Source of the DNA: Neochlamydia sp. AcF84
Lineage (GTDB): Bacteria; Chlamydiota; Chlamydiia; Chlamydiales; Parachlamydiaceae
Assembly (NCBI RefSeq): GCF_011087585.1
Contig: NZ_VJOT01000004.1
Span: forward strand, 1-32,890
Direction: 5' to 3'
Length of the DNA: 32,890 bases
How positions within the stretch are numbered: the first letter of the stretch is position 1; the number at the start of each line of letters is the position of its first letter. Below, one piece after another: positions 9,101 to 17,273 of the stretch. Under the pieces are notes generated by a model that did not search any database, had not been told where the DNA came from, and saw only the letters and a list, made by a program, of their open reading frames with translations. The position numbers were made by a program, and so were the translations under genes.

Positions 9101-9526
9101 ATGAAAAAAAACAGCATGGACAAACATTTAATTTTTTATGATGGCACCTGTGCCCTCTGCAGCCATGTTGTATATTTTCTTATAAAACATGATACCAAGC
9201 AACTATTTCTCTTTGCACCTTTACAAGGCTTAACGGCAGGAAAACTACTAGGAACTCTGCCTAGAAAGGTTCATACAGCCAATTCTTTAATTCTTCTTAA
9301 AAATTATGCTTCCTCCCAAAAAGAAGTTTATTTATGGGGGCAAGCTGCCTTGCAAGTTTTATAGCTATTAGGCGGAAGATGGAAGCTTATTGGCTGGATT
9401 TCCTTTCTTCCTTCTTTTTTATATAATTGGATGTATCGATTAATCGCTCAAAATCGTCAACGTTTTTTCTTGCAAAATAGCTGCTTGCTCTCAAAAGAAC
9501 AGGATAAAAATCGTTTTCTCCCCTAA
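9101..9526 (+). pseudogene. DCC-family (DUF393) thiol oxidoreductase-like gene with in-frame amber stop
   Basis: The first 87 codons encode a DCC-family start: a hydrophobic strand, then Tyr-Asp-Gly-Thr-Cys-Ala-Leu-Cys, whose Cys-x-x-Cys-like pair gives the family its redox annotation. A TAG at 9362-9364 ends the frame just before the conserved C-terminal half. The same frame then resumes and encodes Leu-Leu-Gly-Gly-Arg-Trp-Lys-Leu, a membrane-like segment, and Met-Tyr-Arg-Leu-Ile-Ala-Gln-Asn-Arg, which is the normal end of these ~130-residue proteins, up to TAA at 9524-9526. One point mutation to TAG therefore explains the split. It could be a young pseudogene, a sequencing error or a readthrough case. 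No strong ribosome binding site precedes 9101; the ATG at 9116 is an alternative. Confidence 0.75.
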
Positions 9527-9686
9527 ATTATTTATTAAGAAAATAACCTCCAAAACAAGCTTAGAGCTAAGAAAGCAAATAAAGCAAATCAGCCTCATCC
9601 CCCTCTTTATCAATTTTTTCTTGAGATAAATTTAAAAAAAACCTATCAGTGAGTTTTTCCATTATCAACCAGCATAGGACATGCGT

Positions 9687-10871
9687 ATGAAAAATAATTT
9701 AAAAGCCCTTTTAACAATTTGCTTGAGTAGTTGTACTTTAATTTGCCCTTTGGGCAATTTGATGAGTGCCTCATTTTCTGCCTCTACCTATAATGAGAGA
9801 CACATCGCTCAGCAATGGAGCTCTACTAATATAGGATCTGCCGATGAAGCGCTGGTAATTAATAACCTCTCTAATCTTTCTTCTAAGGAGCAAAGAGAAG
9901 CTCTCAATGATTTGTCTGGCGAGCAATATGCTAATTTAATGCAGCCTAATCAAACAGCTTCCCAAACATTTATTCGTAGGATGTACCAACCTATCATCAA
10001 TGATAGCTTAGGCTTACAATGTGGAGAAAACTGTGATGAATATAGATTGTGGGGAGCTGTAGGCGGAGGCCAGAGCCGTCTACGTAACTCTCATGGAGCT
10101 AAAGGTTATAGAATGGATGATTTCAATATTACCTTTGGTGCCCAAAAGCCATTAAATTTTAATTTCTTAAACTCGTGGCTAACGGTTGGTATTGCCGGTT
10201 CTTATGAAAAAGACCATATTCATTTTAAGCAAAACGGGCATGGCAAGGGTAATAATTGGCAAGGAGCTATTTACTACATGTGGAATAATCCCCACTTCTA
10301 TTCTTTTTCTGGAACAATTCTTGGTGCCGACTGCGTAAGAGTCAAACGTTCTATTGATGTGGGTAACCTTACGAGAAAAGCTAGAGGAAAAGCTAGAGTC
10401 AGCGAATGGACATCTTTTACAGAACTTGGCCTAAATTTAGGTTACGAGAACTTCTATGTTCAGCCTTTTGCACGACTAGAACATGCTTCTTACCGTCGCC
10501 ATGCTCTTAGCGAACATGGAGCTCAATCACTCAACTTACATGTGCGTGGCAAAAACATCAGTGCTTCTGTGGGTTATTTAGGAACACACTTAAGCACTAA
10601 TCTTCCTTGGTGGGAGCTTCATTTAAATGCCGATGCTGCCTGGAAATATCGCTTTAACTTGTTACAAGAACGTTTCCAAGCCCACTTTAAAAACTTAGGC
10701 TCGCAATTTAGAATTAAAGGCGTTCACCAAAAAACTAGCGGTTTTGAAGGTTCCGTTAATATTGCTAAAACCTTTTATAACTGCTGGCAAGGATATGTTG
10801 AGTTTTCTGGCGAAGTGTGGGATCGTTTTTCTGCCTGGAACCTTGCTGGAGGCGTAACAGTTACCTGGTAA
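9687..10871 (+). CDS. Autotransporter-type outer-membrane beta-barrel protein
   Basis: A 394-residue exported protein. It has a Lys-rich, hydrophobic signal sequence, and residues ~65-95 contain the Leu-Ser-Gly-Glu-Gln-Tyr-Ala-Asn-Leu linker that precedes autotransporter beta-domains. Residues ~115 to the end show alternating beta-strand patterns with a Leu-Trp-Gly-Ala-Val-Gly-Gly-Gly start. The last residue is Trp within Val-Thr-Val-Thr-Trp, a C-terminal aromatic signature that directs Bam-dependent insertion. There is almost no passenger region, so it may act as a simple porin- or adhesin-like barrel. The signal region includes Leu-Ser-Ser-Cys, a possible lipobox. I chose the ATG at 9687 because AGGA lies 7 nt upstream; an ATG at 9681 is too close to it. 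It resembles autotransporter barrels in general, not clearly chlamydial Pmp proteins. It is monocistronic, ending at the terminator at 10911. Confidence 0.8.
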   Translation: MKNNLKALLTICLSSCTLICPLGNLMSASFSASTYNERHIAQQWSSTNIGSADEALVINNLSNLSSKEQREALNDLSGEQYANLMQPNQTASQTFIRRMYQPIINDSLGLQCGENCDEYRLWGAVGGGQSRLRNSHGAKGYRMDDFNITFGAQKPLNFNFLNSWLTVGIAGSYEKDHIHFKQNGHGKGNNWQGAIYYMWNNPHFYSFSGTILGADCVRVKRSIDVGNLTRKARGKARVSEWTSFTELGLNLGYENFYVQPFARLEHASYRRHALSEHGAQSLNLHVRGKNISASVGYLGTHLSTNLPWWELHLNADAAWKYRFNLLQERFQAHFKNLGSQFRIKGVHQKTSGFEGSVNIAKTFYNCWQGYVEFSGEVWDRFSAWNLAGGVTVTW

Positions 10872-10910
10872 TAGGTAATCATGGATGATAGATAATAGGT
10901 AGCTAAAATC

Positions 10911-10952
10911 CAAGAGATCTAAGGGCCATTTCCTTAGATCTCTTGTTTTTTA
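10911..10952 (+). terminator. Rho-independent terminator of the beta-barrel gene
   Basis: A perfect 14-bp stem (10911-10924 with 10932-10945) closes a 7-nt loop and is followed by a run of six T at 10946-10951. It lies 40 nt past the stop codon of the barrel gene. The stem is nearly symmetric, but only the plus side has a clear T-run. Confidence 0.93.
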
Positions 10953-11309
10953 GGAAACAAAAAATTTTCTAAACCAACCATTTAAGATTTATTCCAAGCT
11001 TAAGTTACCTTTTTACACTTAGCTATCCTTTAACCCATATTCTGCAGGTTATAACGATTTCAAGATATTATTTTTTTAGTAATATGAATAGAATTTAAAT
11101 TAAAGAATTAATTTTTTTAACGACTTAGCAATCAAGGGATTAAATTCAAAGAGAGGAACGGCGGCCTCCAGCTTTTTTTAGAAAAAACTATTCATGTTCC
11201 TCTATAAGCAAAGAAAGCGAAAACATAAAAGATGAAAAAATATTGTAGCAAGGACTTTAATCCCTTAGGATTGTTTCTACACTATGCAATAAAATTGAGA
11301 TAAGGGAAT
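10953..11309. other. Non-coding stretch holding an inverted-repeat element
   Basis: Apart from the inverted repeat at 11129-11273 this segment is AT-rich, with no supported coding region. Confidence 0.4.
11129..11273. repeat. 145-bp interval bounded by imperfect inverted repeats (MITE-like candidate)
   Basis: The left end begins CAATC then AAGGGATTAAA (11129-11144). The right end is its inverse with two extra bases, TTTAATCCCTT then AGGATTG (11256-11273). The core match is 11 bp perfect, and about 16 of 18 positions match overall. No open frame lies inside and no clear target duplication flanks it. A small non-autonomous transposon is possible, but a chance or regulatory stem is not excluded. 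Confidence 0.4.
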
Positions 11310-11525
11310 ATGATAAATTACTTAATCCATCATAATCCCCAAGCTATTATGACTACAGGAGGATTAGCTAACTATTTGATGAGTAGGAGCTTATATTTTG
11401 ACTCAACCCTCACTTCAGAAATTATAGGCCAATGGAAATTAACCTGCGGAATGTGGGCTTTAACTCGCATTAAAATATTTATGGAAACTTTATTAACCAA
11501 ATGGGTTGTAGCGAGGAAGAGGTAG
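11310..11525 (+). CDS. Unidentified small ORF, possibly frameshifted
   Basis: Seventy-one codons with an AAGG-type ribosome binding site just upstream of the ATG (ATAAGGGA). The product, rich in hydrophobic and aromatic residues, matches no family I recognise. Near its end a second frame opens (Asn-Gln-Met-Gly-Cys-Ser-Glu-Glu-Glu-Val-Glu-Glu-Cys-Ile ... stop at about 11563) with a helix-like acidic composition. One base change in frame around 11490-11500 would join the two into a protein of about 85-90 residues. It may be a relic of a longer gene. It lies between the MITE-like repeat and the 3' end of dnaG. Whether it is a real gene is uncertain. Confidence 0.3.
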   Translation: MINYLIHHNPQAIMTTGGLANYLMSRSLYFDSTLTSEIIGQWKLTCGMWALTRIKIFMETLLTKWVVARKR

Positions 11526-11614
11526 AAGAATGCATACAGCAAGCTCTATTAAGACAGGTTTAATTTTTTTAAAGCTTTTATCCTACTCTATGTTTTTTCA
11601 GAAAAAGAGATTCC

Positions 11615-13402
11615 TTATAGAGAAACATTAACTTTAGGAAGGCTTTTCCTAAGCGTATTATATTCTTTGACTAATTCCAAAACTTCATCATCCGTACATT
11701 GACCACTCTGAATTTTCATTTTAACAAGCTCGCAAGTACCCATCCAATTTCGCGTTAGAATCTTTTGCAGAGTTTCCACAAAATTAGCTTCAGCTTTCTC
11801 CTTATTAATTTTCTTTTCAAGTAGATCAGAAATGATCAATTGGCTTTCTAAATCATCTATTTTTAAAATAAGAGAAATGACATCAATAAATTCATTCTTT
11901 TGGCATGCATCCAACAAGGCTAAATACATTTTTTGACAGATAGGCACGCGAAAATCTGAGGGCTTTAGATTTTCTTGGGCAAGTTTTAAAAGACGAGCAC
12001 GCTCCTCTGGCATCATAAGCAGCCAACGCAGCAAGTCCATTTCTAGAATACGATCCGGATCAATAGTCTGTAATCCAATATTTGCTGCTTTTTTAATATA
12101 CAAATTAGGCGTATGAATTTGTTCAAGTAAGAGTGTATTTTCAGGAACTTGCATCAAATGAGCTAACTTACGTAAGCTTTCTTGCACTAATACAGGTTGA
12201 TCCCATTGGCGGATTTGCTTAGCAATTCTCTCGATGCACTGATGCTTAGCAGCAGGTGAACGCAAATCATACTGCTGGGAGTAATGCTTAACAAGAAAAT
12301 CTAAATAATCAGAACTTGTTTCCAGTAGCTTCAAAAAAGCTTCAGGTCCTTTTTCTCGTAGAAAAACATCGGGATCTAATCCTTTAGGCATCTGAGCCAT
12401 TCGGACTTCTACCCCTTCGCGCTGGAAAAGATCTCCGATTTTTACACTCGCCTCTTGTCCTGCACTATCTCCATCCAATGCTAAATAAACTAAATTTATG
12501 CCTAGCATCAATAGTTCTTTGGCATGTCCCTCTCCAAAAGCAGTACCTTGTCCTGCAACTGTAAAGTTAAAGCCTTCTTGGATAAGGCGCAATGCATCAA
12601 TTTGGCCTTCTACAATAATTACTCGCCCTTCTTTAGCAAGGCGTCTACGGCAATAATTTAATCCAAAAAGAACGCGAGATTTTTTAAAAAGAGTAGTTTC
12701 AGGGGTATTAATATATTTACCCCCAAAAGTTTGCTCTTTATACTTTCGAGCAGAAAATCCAATCACTGCTCCTGCCGCATCGCGAATAGGAAAAGTAATT
12801 CTATCCGAAAAAAAATCACGCCAGCGGCCCTCCTTACCTTCTGCTATCAGTCCAACCGTGCGTAAAATTTCATCTTTGATATACTTTGCATGCATAACTT
12901 GGCGAAAATGGCCCGGAACTTTAGGAGCTAACCCAATCTGAAAATGTCTAATAAAATCAAGATCCAGTCCCCTTTTATATAAGTAATGTAACACTTCATG
13001 CCCTTCCTGAGTATGAAGAAGATAGAAATGGTAAAAACGGCAAGCCTGCTCAAGAGCTTCTTTTAAGAGAGTCTTACTAGGGCCTTTATTAGAGTCGGCC
13101 TCTTCCATAACTTCTAAAGGCACATGAAAACGCTCAGCTAAACTTTCAACGGCCTCAGAAAAACTCATTTTAAGATGCGCCATCAAAAACTGTATGGCGT
13201 CGCCATGCGCTCCACAGCCAAAGCAATGATAATGGGTGTCTCCCCGCTGAATCATAAAGGAGGGGTTTTTTTCATCGTGGAAGGGGCATAGCCCTTTATA
13301 GGCGGCCCCAGCCCGCTTAAGATCGAGATGGGCATTCAAAACATCGACAAGGTCTATTCTTTGACGGAGATTTTCAAGGCTTTCTTTAGTGAAGAGTGGC
13401 AT
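11615..13402 (-). CDS. dnaG: DNA primase
   Basis: DnaG (595 residues) makes the RNA primers for replication. The N-terminal CHC2 zinc ribbon has Cys39, His42, Cys60 and Cys63. The catalytic core contains Phe-Ser-Asp-Arg-Ile-Thr-Phe-Pro-Ile near residue 198. The TOPRIM fold shows Glu265 (Val-Glu-Gly-Gln-Ile-Asp) and the Asp310-x-Asp312 pair (Leu-Ala-Leu-Asp-Gly-Asp-Ser-Ala-Gly). The C-terminal ~180 residues fit the helicase-binding domain but are poorly conserved, as usual. The frame can be extended 11 codons upstream to a TTG at 13435. I prefer the ATG at 13402, where homologues start with a short Phe-Thr-Lys-Glu-Ser-Leu segment. No clear Shine-Dalgarno was seen at either. It is not in an rpsU-dnaG-rpoD operon here. 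Confidence 0.96.
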   Translation of the reverse strand: MPLFTKESLENLRQRIDLVDVLNAHLDLKRAGAAYKGLCPFHDEKNPSFMIQRGDTHYHCFGCGAHGDAIQFLMAHLKMSFSEAVESLAERFHVPLEVMEEADSNKGPSKTLLKEALEQACRFYHFYLLHTQEGHEVLHYLYKRGLDLDFIRHFQIGLAPKVPGHFRQVMHAKYIKDEILRTVGLIAEGKEGRWRDFFSDRITFPIRDAAGAVIGFSARKYKEQTFGGKYINTPETTLFKKSRVLFGLNYCRRRLAKEGRVIIVEGQIDALRLIQEGFNFTVAGQGTAFGEGHAKELLMLGINLVYLALDGDSAGQEASVKIGDLFQREGVEVRMAQMPKGLDPDVFLREKGPEAFLKLLETSSDYLDFLVKHYSQQYDLRSPAAKHQCIERIAKQIRQWDQPVLVQESLRKLAHLMQVPENTLLLEQIHTPNLYIKKAANIGLQTIDPDRILEMDLLRWLLMMPEERARLLKLAQENLKPSDFRVPICQKMYLALLDACQKNEFIDVISLILKIDDLESQLIISDLLEKKINKEKAEANFVETLQKILTRNWMGTCELVKMKIQSGQCTDDEVLELVKEYNTLRKSLPKVNVSL

Positions 13403-13832
13403 GGATAATATATGAAGAACAAGGGTTAGCACCAATTTTACTCAATAAATTTTTCTCTAGCAAGCAAATAAGAAATGAGAGAATTAGCAAATAGATTTTG
13501 TTTCTTAATTATGAGGGATAGTAAAAAACTACGTTAAGGGGATTAGCTTAATGAATATAGAATTTACTAAAATCTTCCTTTTCACAAAGTGGAGCACCTT
13601 TGTTATTCATGATGGAATGCAGGTCAATGGCTAAATTTATTTAATTTATGCTAAATTTGGAGCCTAGGCAGAGCAAAAGCCCTTAAATGGTCAATGTTCT
13701 AATGCTCTTTATTTGTTAACTTAAGATTCTACCTATCTCTATACTGTTTTACAATAGGCTTTAAAATGCCAGGCAGATGGTAAGAAAGATGCCCTAGCTG
13801 TAAAACAGAGTAAGATTTAACCCCTTGTCTGT
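13403..13832. other. Non-coding gap between dnaG and hldA
   Basis: No gene supported. It should contain the dnaG promoter on the minus strand and the end of the hldD-hldA transcript. Just past hldA, on the minus strand, AAACAGA and TCTGTTT can pair around an 18-nt loop followed by a few T, a weak terminator candidate. A 10-bp inverted pair (13744-13753 and 13799-13808) lies in the same area. Confidence 0.4.
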
Positions 13833-15125
13833 TTAGCCTACATATACATTCTCAATCAGATGAAGTTCTTGTGGCTTAAGCAGTTGGCAGAAGTTATTTA
13901 AGCTGCTCGTGGCTAAAATAATAAACTCTACTTCTTGTAAAGAAGCTAAGATATTGATAAAGTCCTCTGAAGGCTTTTCATCACGAATATAGACAAGCAA
14001 CTTTAGATGATCTTGATGAGCAATCTTCCTAATCGCCTGGAAGATAGTAGGAGTTAAGCCCTCCGCTCCAGACACATTGATGATAGTGATTTTTTGTCCC
14101 TTTAGAGCTTGCTGTAATGCAAAGATATGCTCTTCATCGAACACCTTGTTTTCTCCATCATATTTTAGCAGACGGCTAGCTAGCTGCTTGAGTGTCACGC
14201 GCGCACAGCCTAAATGCTCAATAGCAATTCCAGCTGCTACGTTCGCTAATTGAGCGGCTTCCGCTAAGGTAAGCTTGTTGGCAATTGCATAGGCCAACAT
14301 AGCTAAAACGGTATCACCTGCACCCGTCACATCTTTGACTTCATGTACGCGCACAGGGAAATCTTGACGCTCTCCTTTTCTCTCAAAAATAGAAATTCCT
14401 GCCTCAGAGCGAGTGATGAGGAGCACCTCTGCTTCTATTTGATGGAGAAGCTTCTCAGCAACTGTTTCAAGAGGAGTGGCTAAGGATAAATTTGCAGCAG
14501 CATAAGCTTCTGTTAGATTCGGCTTAATAATGGTCGTGCCGATATACTTAGCAAAATCCCTTCCTTTAGGGTCGGTGATCACTGGGATACTCAGCTGCTT
14601 AGCATATTCAATGATAGCGGTGAGTAAAGTGTTAGTTAAAAATCCTTTTCCGTAATCCGATAAGGCCACCACCTGAACCCCTTGAAAAAGAACTGGCAGA
14701 TGATCAATGATTTGTTGCTCAAGCTGCTCTTCCAAATTCATGAATTTTTCATGGTCTACGCGCACCACTTGCTGATTTTCAGCAATGATACGATTTTTAA
14801 CAGGGGTAAAGTAGCTCGATTGCGTAATAATCCCTTTGACATCGATTTTCTCGTGGGAGAGTAGCTCTTTTAAAGCTTGCCCATAAACATCATTACCGAC
14901 CCGGCCAATAGCTACTACCTCCGCCCCTAAAGATATCAGGTTGAGCATGACATTTCCTGCTCCCCCTGGACGGTTTTCCTCGTGCTGTACATGGATAATA
15001 GCTACAGGAGCTTCAGGAGAAATACGCAGGGCCTTTCCTATCGTATAAGTATCTAACATGAGATCACCAGCTACCAGGACTTTACACACCCCTAGCCTGC
15101 TAAAAGGACCTGTCAACCTTACCAT
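13833..15125 (-). CDS. hldA: D-glycero-beta-D-manno-heptose-7-phosphate kinase with degenerate second domain
   Basis: Residues ~10-325 form a PfkB/ribokinase-family sugar kinase of the HldE/RfaE1 type. It has the substrate-binding Arg-Pro-Gly-Gly-Ala-Gly-Asn at 52-58 and the ATP/anion-hole motif Thr-Gly-Ala-Gly-Asp with catalytic Asp271. The product, heptose-1,7-bisphosphate, feeds ADP-heptose synthesis for LPS inner core. Residues ~326-430 align in position with the nucleotidyltransferase half of bifunctional HldE, but the Gly-Cys-Phe-Asp-x-x-His-x-Gly-His signature is replaced by Val-Ser-Gly-Ala-Glu-Gly-Leu-Thr-Pro-Thr and later motifs are not seen, so this half looks inactive. The gene overlaps the end of hldD by 7 nt, which implies coupled translation. 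The annotation could read rfaE1 or hldE; kinase activity is the secure part. Confidence 0.9.
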   Translation of the reverse strand: MVRLTGPFSRLGVCKVLVAGDLMLDTYTIGKALRISPEAPVAIIHVQHEENRPGGAGNVMLNLISLGAEVVAIGRVGNDVYGQALKELLSHEKIDVKGIITQSSYFTPVKNRIIAENQQVVRVDHEKFMNLEEQLEQQIIDHLPVLFQGVQVVALSDYGKGFLTNTLLTAIIEYAKQLSIPVITDPKGRDFAKYIGTTIIKPNLTEAYAAANLSLATPLETVAEKLLHQIEAEVLLITRSEAGISIFERKGERQDFPVRVHEVKDVTGAGDTVLAMLAYAIANKLTLAEAAQLANVAAGIAIEHLGCARVTLKQLASRLLKYDGENKVFDEEHIFALQQALKGQKITIINVSGAEGLTPTIFQAIRKIAHQDHLKLLVYIRDEKPSEDFINILASLQEVEFIILATSSLNNFCQLLKPQELHLIENVYVG

Positions 15126-16105
15126 GTTTTCCCGGGAATTAAGTAGTTACAGATGTAATCTTCCACAGCAGCCTCTAAAGGTAGGGAAGCGGCCTGCTCT
15201 TGAAGAGCTTGGCGGGTTTTTGTCATATCAGCACATGTATAATTCTGGTATTTACCTACCAGCTCCTCAGGCATATTTACATATTCTATCTTAACAGGCT
15301 TATGGATAGCCTTAAAAACAGAAGCAGCTAATTCATTCCAAGTACTAGCATTTCCTGAACCGATATTATAAATTCCATTGACTTTGTTAAAAAGAAAAGC
15401 GCAAGTCATGCGAGCCACATCTTTAATATAGACAAAATCGCGTTTTTGTCCCCCATCAGGATATTTACTGGGCTCAGAAGATTTGAAAAGCCGCACGACA
15501 TTTTCATGTCGGGCCGCAGGCAACAGGCGCACAATGGCTGAAGCCATCTGACCTTTGTGATTTTCATTGGGTCCAAAAACATTAAAATACTTTAAACCTA
15601 CCACCTTATTCAAGACTTTCTGATTTTTTAACCATAAGTCAAAAAGATGCTTAGAATAGCCATACATATTAAGCGGTTGCAGGCTCTCTAATAGATTTTC
15701 ATTATCTAAAAATCCTTGTGTGCCATCCCCGTAAGTTGCAGCCGAAGAAGCATAGATAAAGCGTTGGCCATGGGTTAACGCATATTCAGCTAGCTTAACA
15801 CTATAGCGGTAGTTATTTTCCAAAAGATAGCTGGCATCCCTTTCTAAAGTGCTACTGCAGGCTCCTAAATGAATAAAAGCTTTAATGGCATCTTCGCGCC
15901 CTACCATCCATGTTAACAACTGACTTTTATCCAAAATGTCTATAAAACATTTGCCCACTAGATTTTTCCATTTCTCAGAAACGCCTAGATCATCGACGAG
16001 AATCAAATTAGAGATTCCTCGATCATTTAAATGCCGTACTACGCCCGAGCCAATAAAGCCAGCGCCTCCGGTGATGATAATGTACTGATCGCTAAATGCT
16101 TTCAT
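15119..16105 (-). CDS. hldD: ADP-L-glycero-D-manno-heptose-6-epimerase
   Basis: An extended short-chain dehydrogenase of 328 residues with the N-terminal NADP-binding Thr-Gly-Gly-Ala-Gly-Phe-Ile-Gly (12-19), Gly-Ala-Cys-Ser-Ser-Thr near 81-86 (close to the HldD-specific pattern) and the catalytic Tyr148-x-x-x-Lys152. The segment Lys-Tyr-Phe-Asn-Val-Phe-Gly-Pro-Asn-Glu is also typical of HldD. It converts ADP-D,D-heptose to the L,D form used for LPS core. It is the first gene of a two-gene unit with hldA, and the pair suggests this organism makes heptose-containing LPS, unlike the deep-rough LPS of pathogenic Chlamydia. No obvious Shine-Dalgarno precedes the ATG. Confidence 0.95.
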   Translation of the reverse strand: MKAFSDQYIIITGGAGFIGSGVVRHLNDRGISNLILVDDLGVSEKWKNLVGKCFIDILDKSQLLTWMVGREDAIKAFIHLGACSSTLERDASYLLENNYRYSVKLAEYALTHGQRFIYASSAATYGDGTQGFLDNENLLESLQPLNMYGYSKHLFDLWLKNQKVLNKVVGLKYFNVFGPNENHKGQMASAIVRLLPAARHENVVRLFKSSEPSKYPDGGQKRDFVYIKDVARMTCAFLFNKVNGIYNIGSGNASTWNELAASVFKAIHKPVKIEYVNMPEELVGKYQNYTCADMTKTRQALQEQAASLPLEAAVEDYICNYLIPGKTW

Positions 16106-16332
16106 AGGAAATCTTATTTAAAGGATTAAAAATTTTTACCCAGATGATTCTCTCTGTCCAAGCTAAATTTGCTCCTTCCCCACCTCTTGAGTAGGCCATT
16201 ATTTATGGATAGAATTTAATTGTTTTCTTAAAATTCAAATAGGCAAATATTAGCAAAGCTAGGAACAGATTAAAAAACCTTCACTCACTTAATTAAAGCC
16301 TCAATAGCCTTACATTCTATCAATAGCTCAAT

Positions 16333-17178
16333 TTAATCGCGCGCAGAATCAAAAGGGTACCATCTGTCTGCAGGACGGTTGATGAAAGTTGCAGGATAAA
16401 AGGTAACTTGAGGAATGATGGGAGGAGCAACACGGCCCAAACAATAAAAAGCTGTCCCACTGCCAGTCATTGAGACGGTCTCATATCCACTTCGTAGCAG
16501 CTCTTCTTTAACTGTTTTTAAATAAGGGTTTAGTTCAAAAGCAGGTCCTTCTAAATCGTTAAAATAAAAAGGCTGATTAGAAAAAAAGCTTTGTAGCACT
16601 ACTTCTGGGTCATAGGAAGATATTTTAGTCACATCGAGTTGCTTAAATACCAGAGGAGTAGATAATCCTTCGTAAGGTTTGGCTATCCACAAGCGCTGAA
16701 GAGGTAAGGGATTTAAGAAACGAAGTACTTCACCTCTTCCTGTGCAGTAAGCTGTTCCTTGAGATAGAAAAAAAGGAACATCGGATCCTATTTCACTCGA
16801 CCATTCTATTAGCTGCTCTAGAGGAACAGGAAAGCCATGCAATTGATTGAGAGCCCATAGTGTGGTTGCGGCATTGCTACTGCCACCTCCTAGCCCTGAT
16901 TGCATGGGAATATTCTTTTCTAAAACGACCTTTAAACCAAAATTTAAGCCCGTTTTCTTCCTAAAAAGATGTGTAGCTGCTGTAATTAAATTGGAAGAAT
17001 CTTTAGAAAGGCTAGGATGTTCACACATGAGCACATCTTGGCTTCCTAGGGCAAAATGAAGGGTATCATGAAGATTAATCGTTTGAATAAGGGAAGCAAG
17101 ATTATAGTATCCATCTGAGCGATGATTTAGAACCTTTAAAAAAAGATTAATTTTAGCAGGCGCTAAAAGAGTAAGCAT
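16333..17178 (-). CDS. ispE: 4-diphosphocytidyl-2-C-methyl-D-erythritol kinase
   Basis: A GHMP-family kinase of 281 residues that phosphorylates CDP-methylerythritol in the non-mevalonate isoprenoid pathway. The N-terminal Ala-Pro-Ala-Lys-Ile-Asn (Lys9) and Asp133 in Gly-Ser-Asp-Val-Pro-Phe form the active site. The ATP loop is Pro-Met-Gln-Ser-Gly-Leu-Gly-Gly-Gly-Ser-Ser-Asn at 91-102, with Asn where many family members have Asp. A third GHMP motif, Met-Thr-Gly-Ser-Gly-Thr, is near the C-terminus. It follows rplI in the same direction, but an intrinsic terminator stands between them, so ispE may need its own promoter or readthrough. No clear ribosome binding site was seen before the ATG. Confidence 0.95.
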   Translation of the reverse strand: MLTLLAPAKINLFLKVLNHRSDGYYNLASLIQTINLHDTLHFALGSQDVLMCEHPSLSKDSSNLITAATHLFRKKTGLNFGLKVVLEKNIPMQSGLGGGSSNAATTLWALNQLHGFPVPLEQLIEWSSEIGSDVPFFLSQGTAYCTGRGEVLRFLNPLPLQRLWIAKPYEGLSTPLVFKQLDVTKISSYDPEVVLQSFFSNQPFYFNDLEGPAFELNPYLKTVKEELLRSGYETVSMTGSGTAFYCLGRVAPPIIPQVTFYPATFINRPADRWYPFDSARD

Positions 17179-17230
17179 AGGAGTAATGTTTTAAGGCTTA
17201 TTGCTATTTTAAAATAGATATTTAATAGAG

Positions 17231-17266
17231 CAAAAAGTCTCTTGTAAAAACAGTTTACAAGAGACC
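17231..17266 (-). terminator. Rho-independent terminator after rplI
   Basis: On the minus strand a perfect 12-bp stem (17254-17265 with 17237-17248, 5-nt loop) is followed by TTTTT (17232-17236). It lies just beyond the rplI stop codon and about 60 bp before the ispE start, so it should end most transcripts of the ribosomal-protein cluster before ispE. Confidence 0.92.
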
Positions 17267-17273
17267 TTAAATT

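Noticed and set aside
13744-13808. 10-bp inverted pair (CTGTTTTACA / TGTAAAACAG) beyond hldA
   Set aside because: The loop of about 45 nt is too long for an intrinsic terminator, and nothing else marks it as a mobile element.
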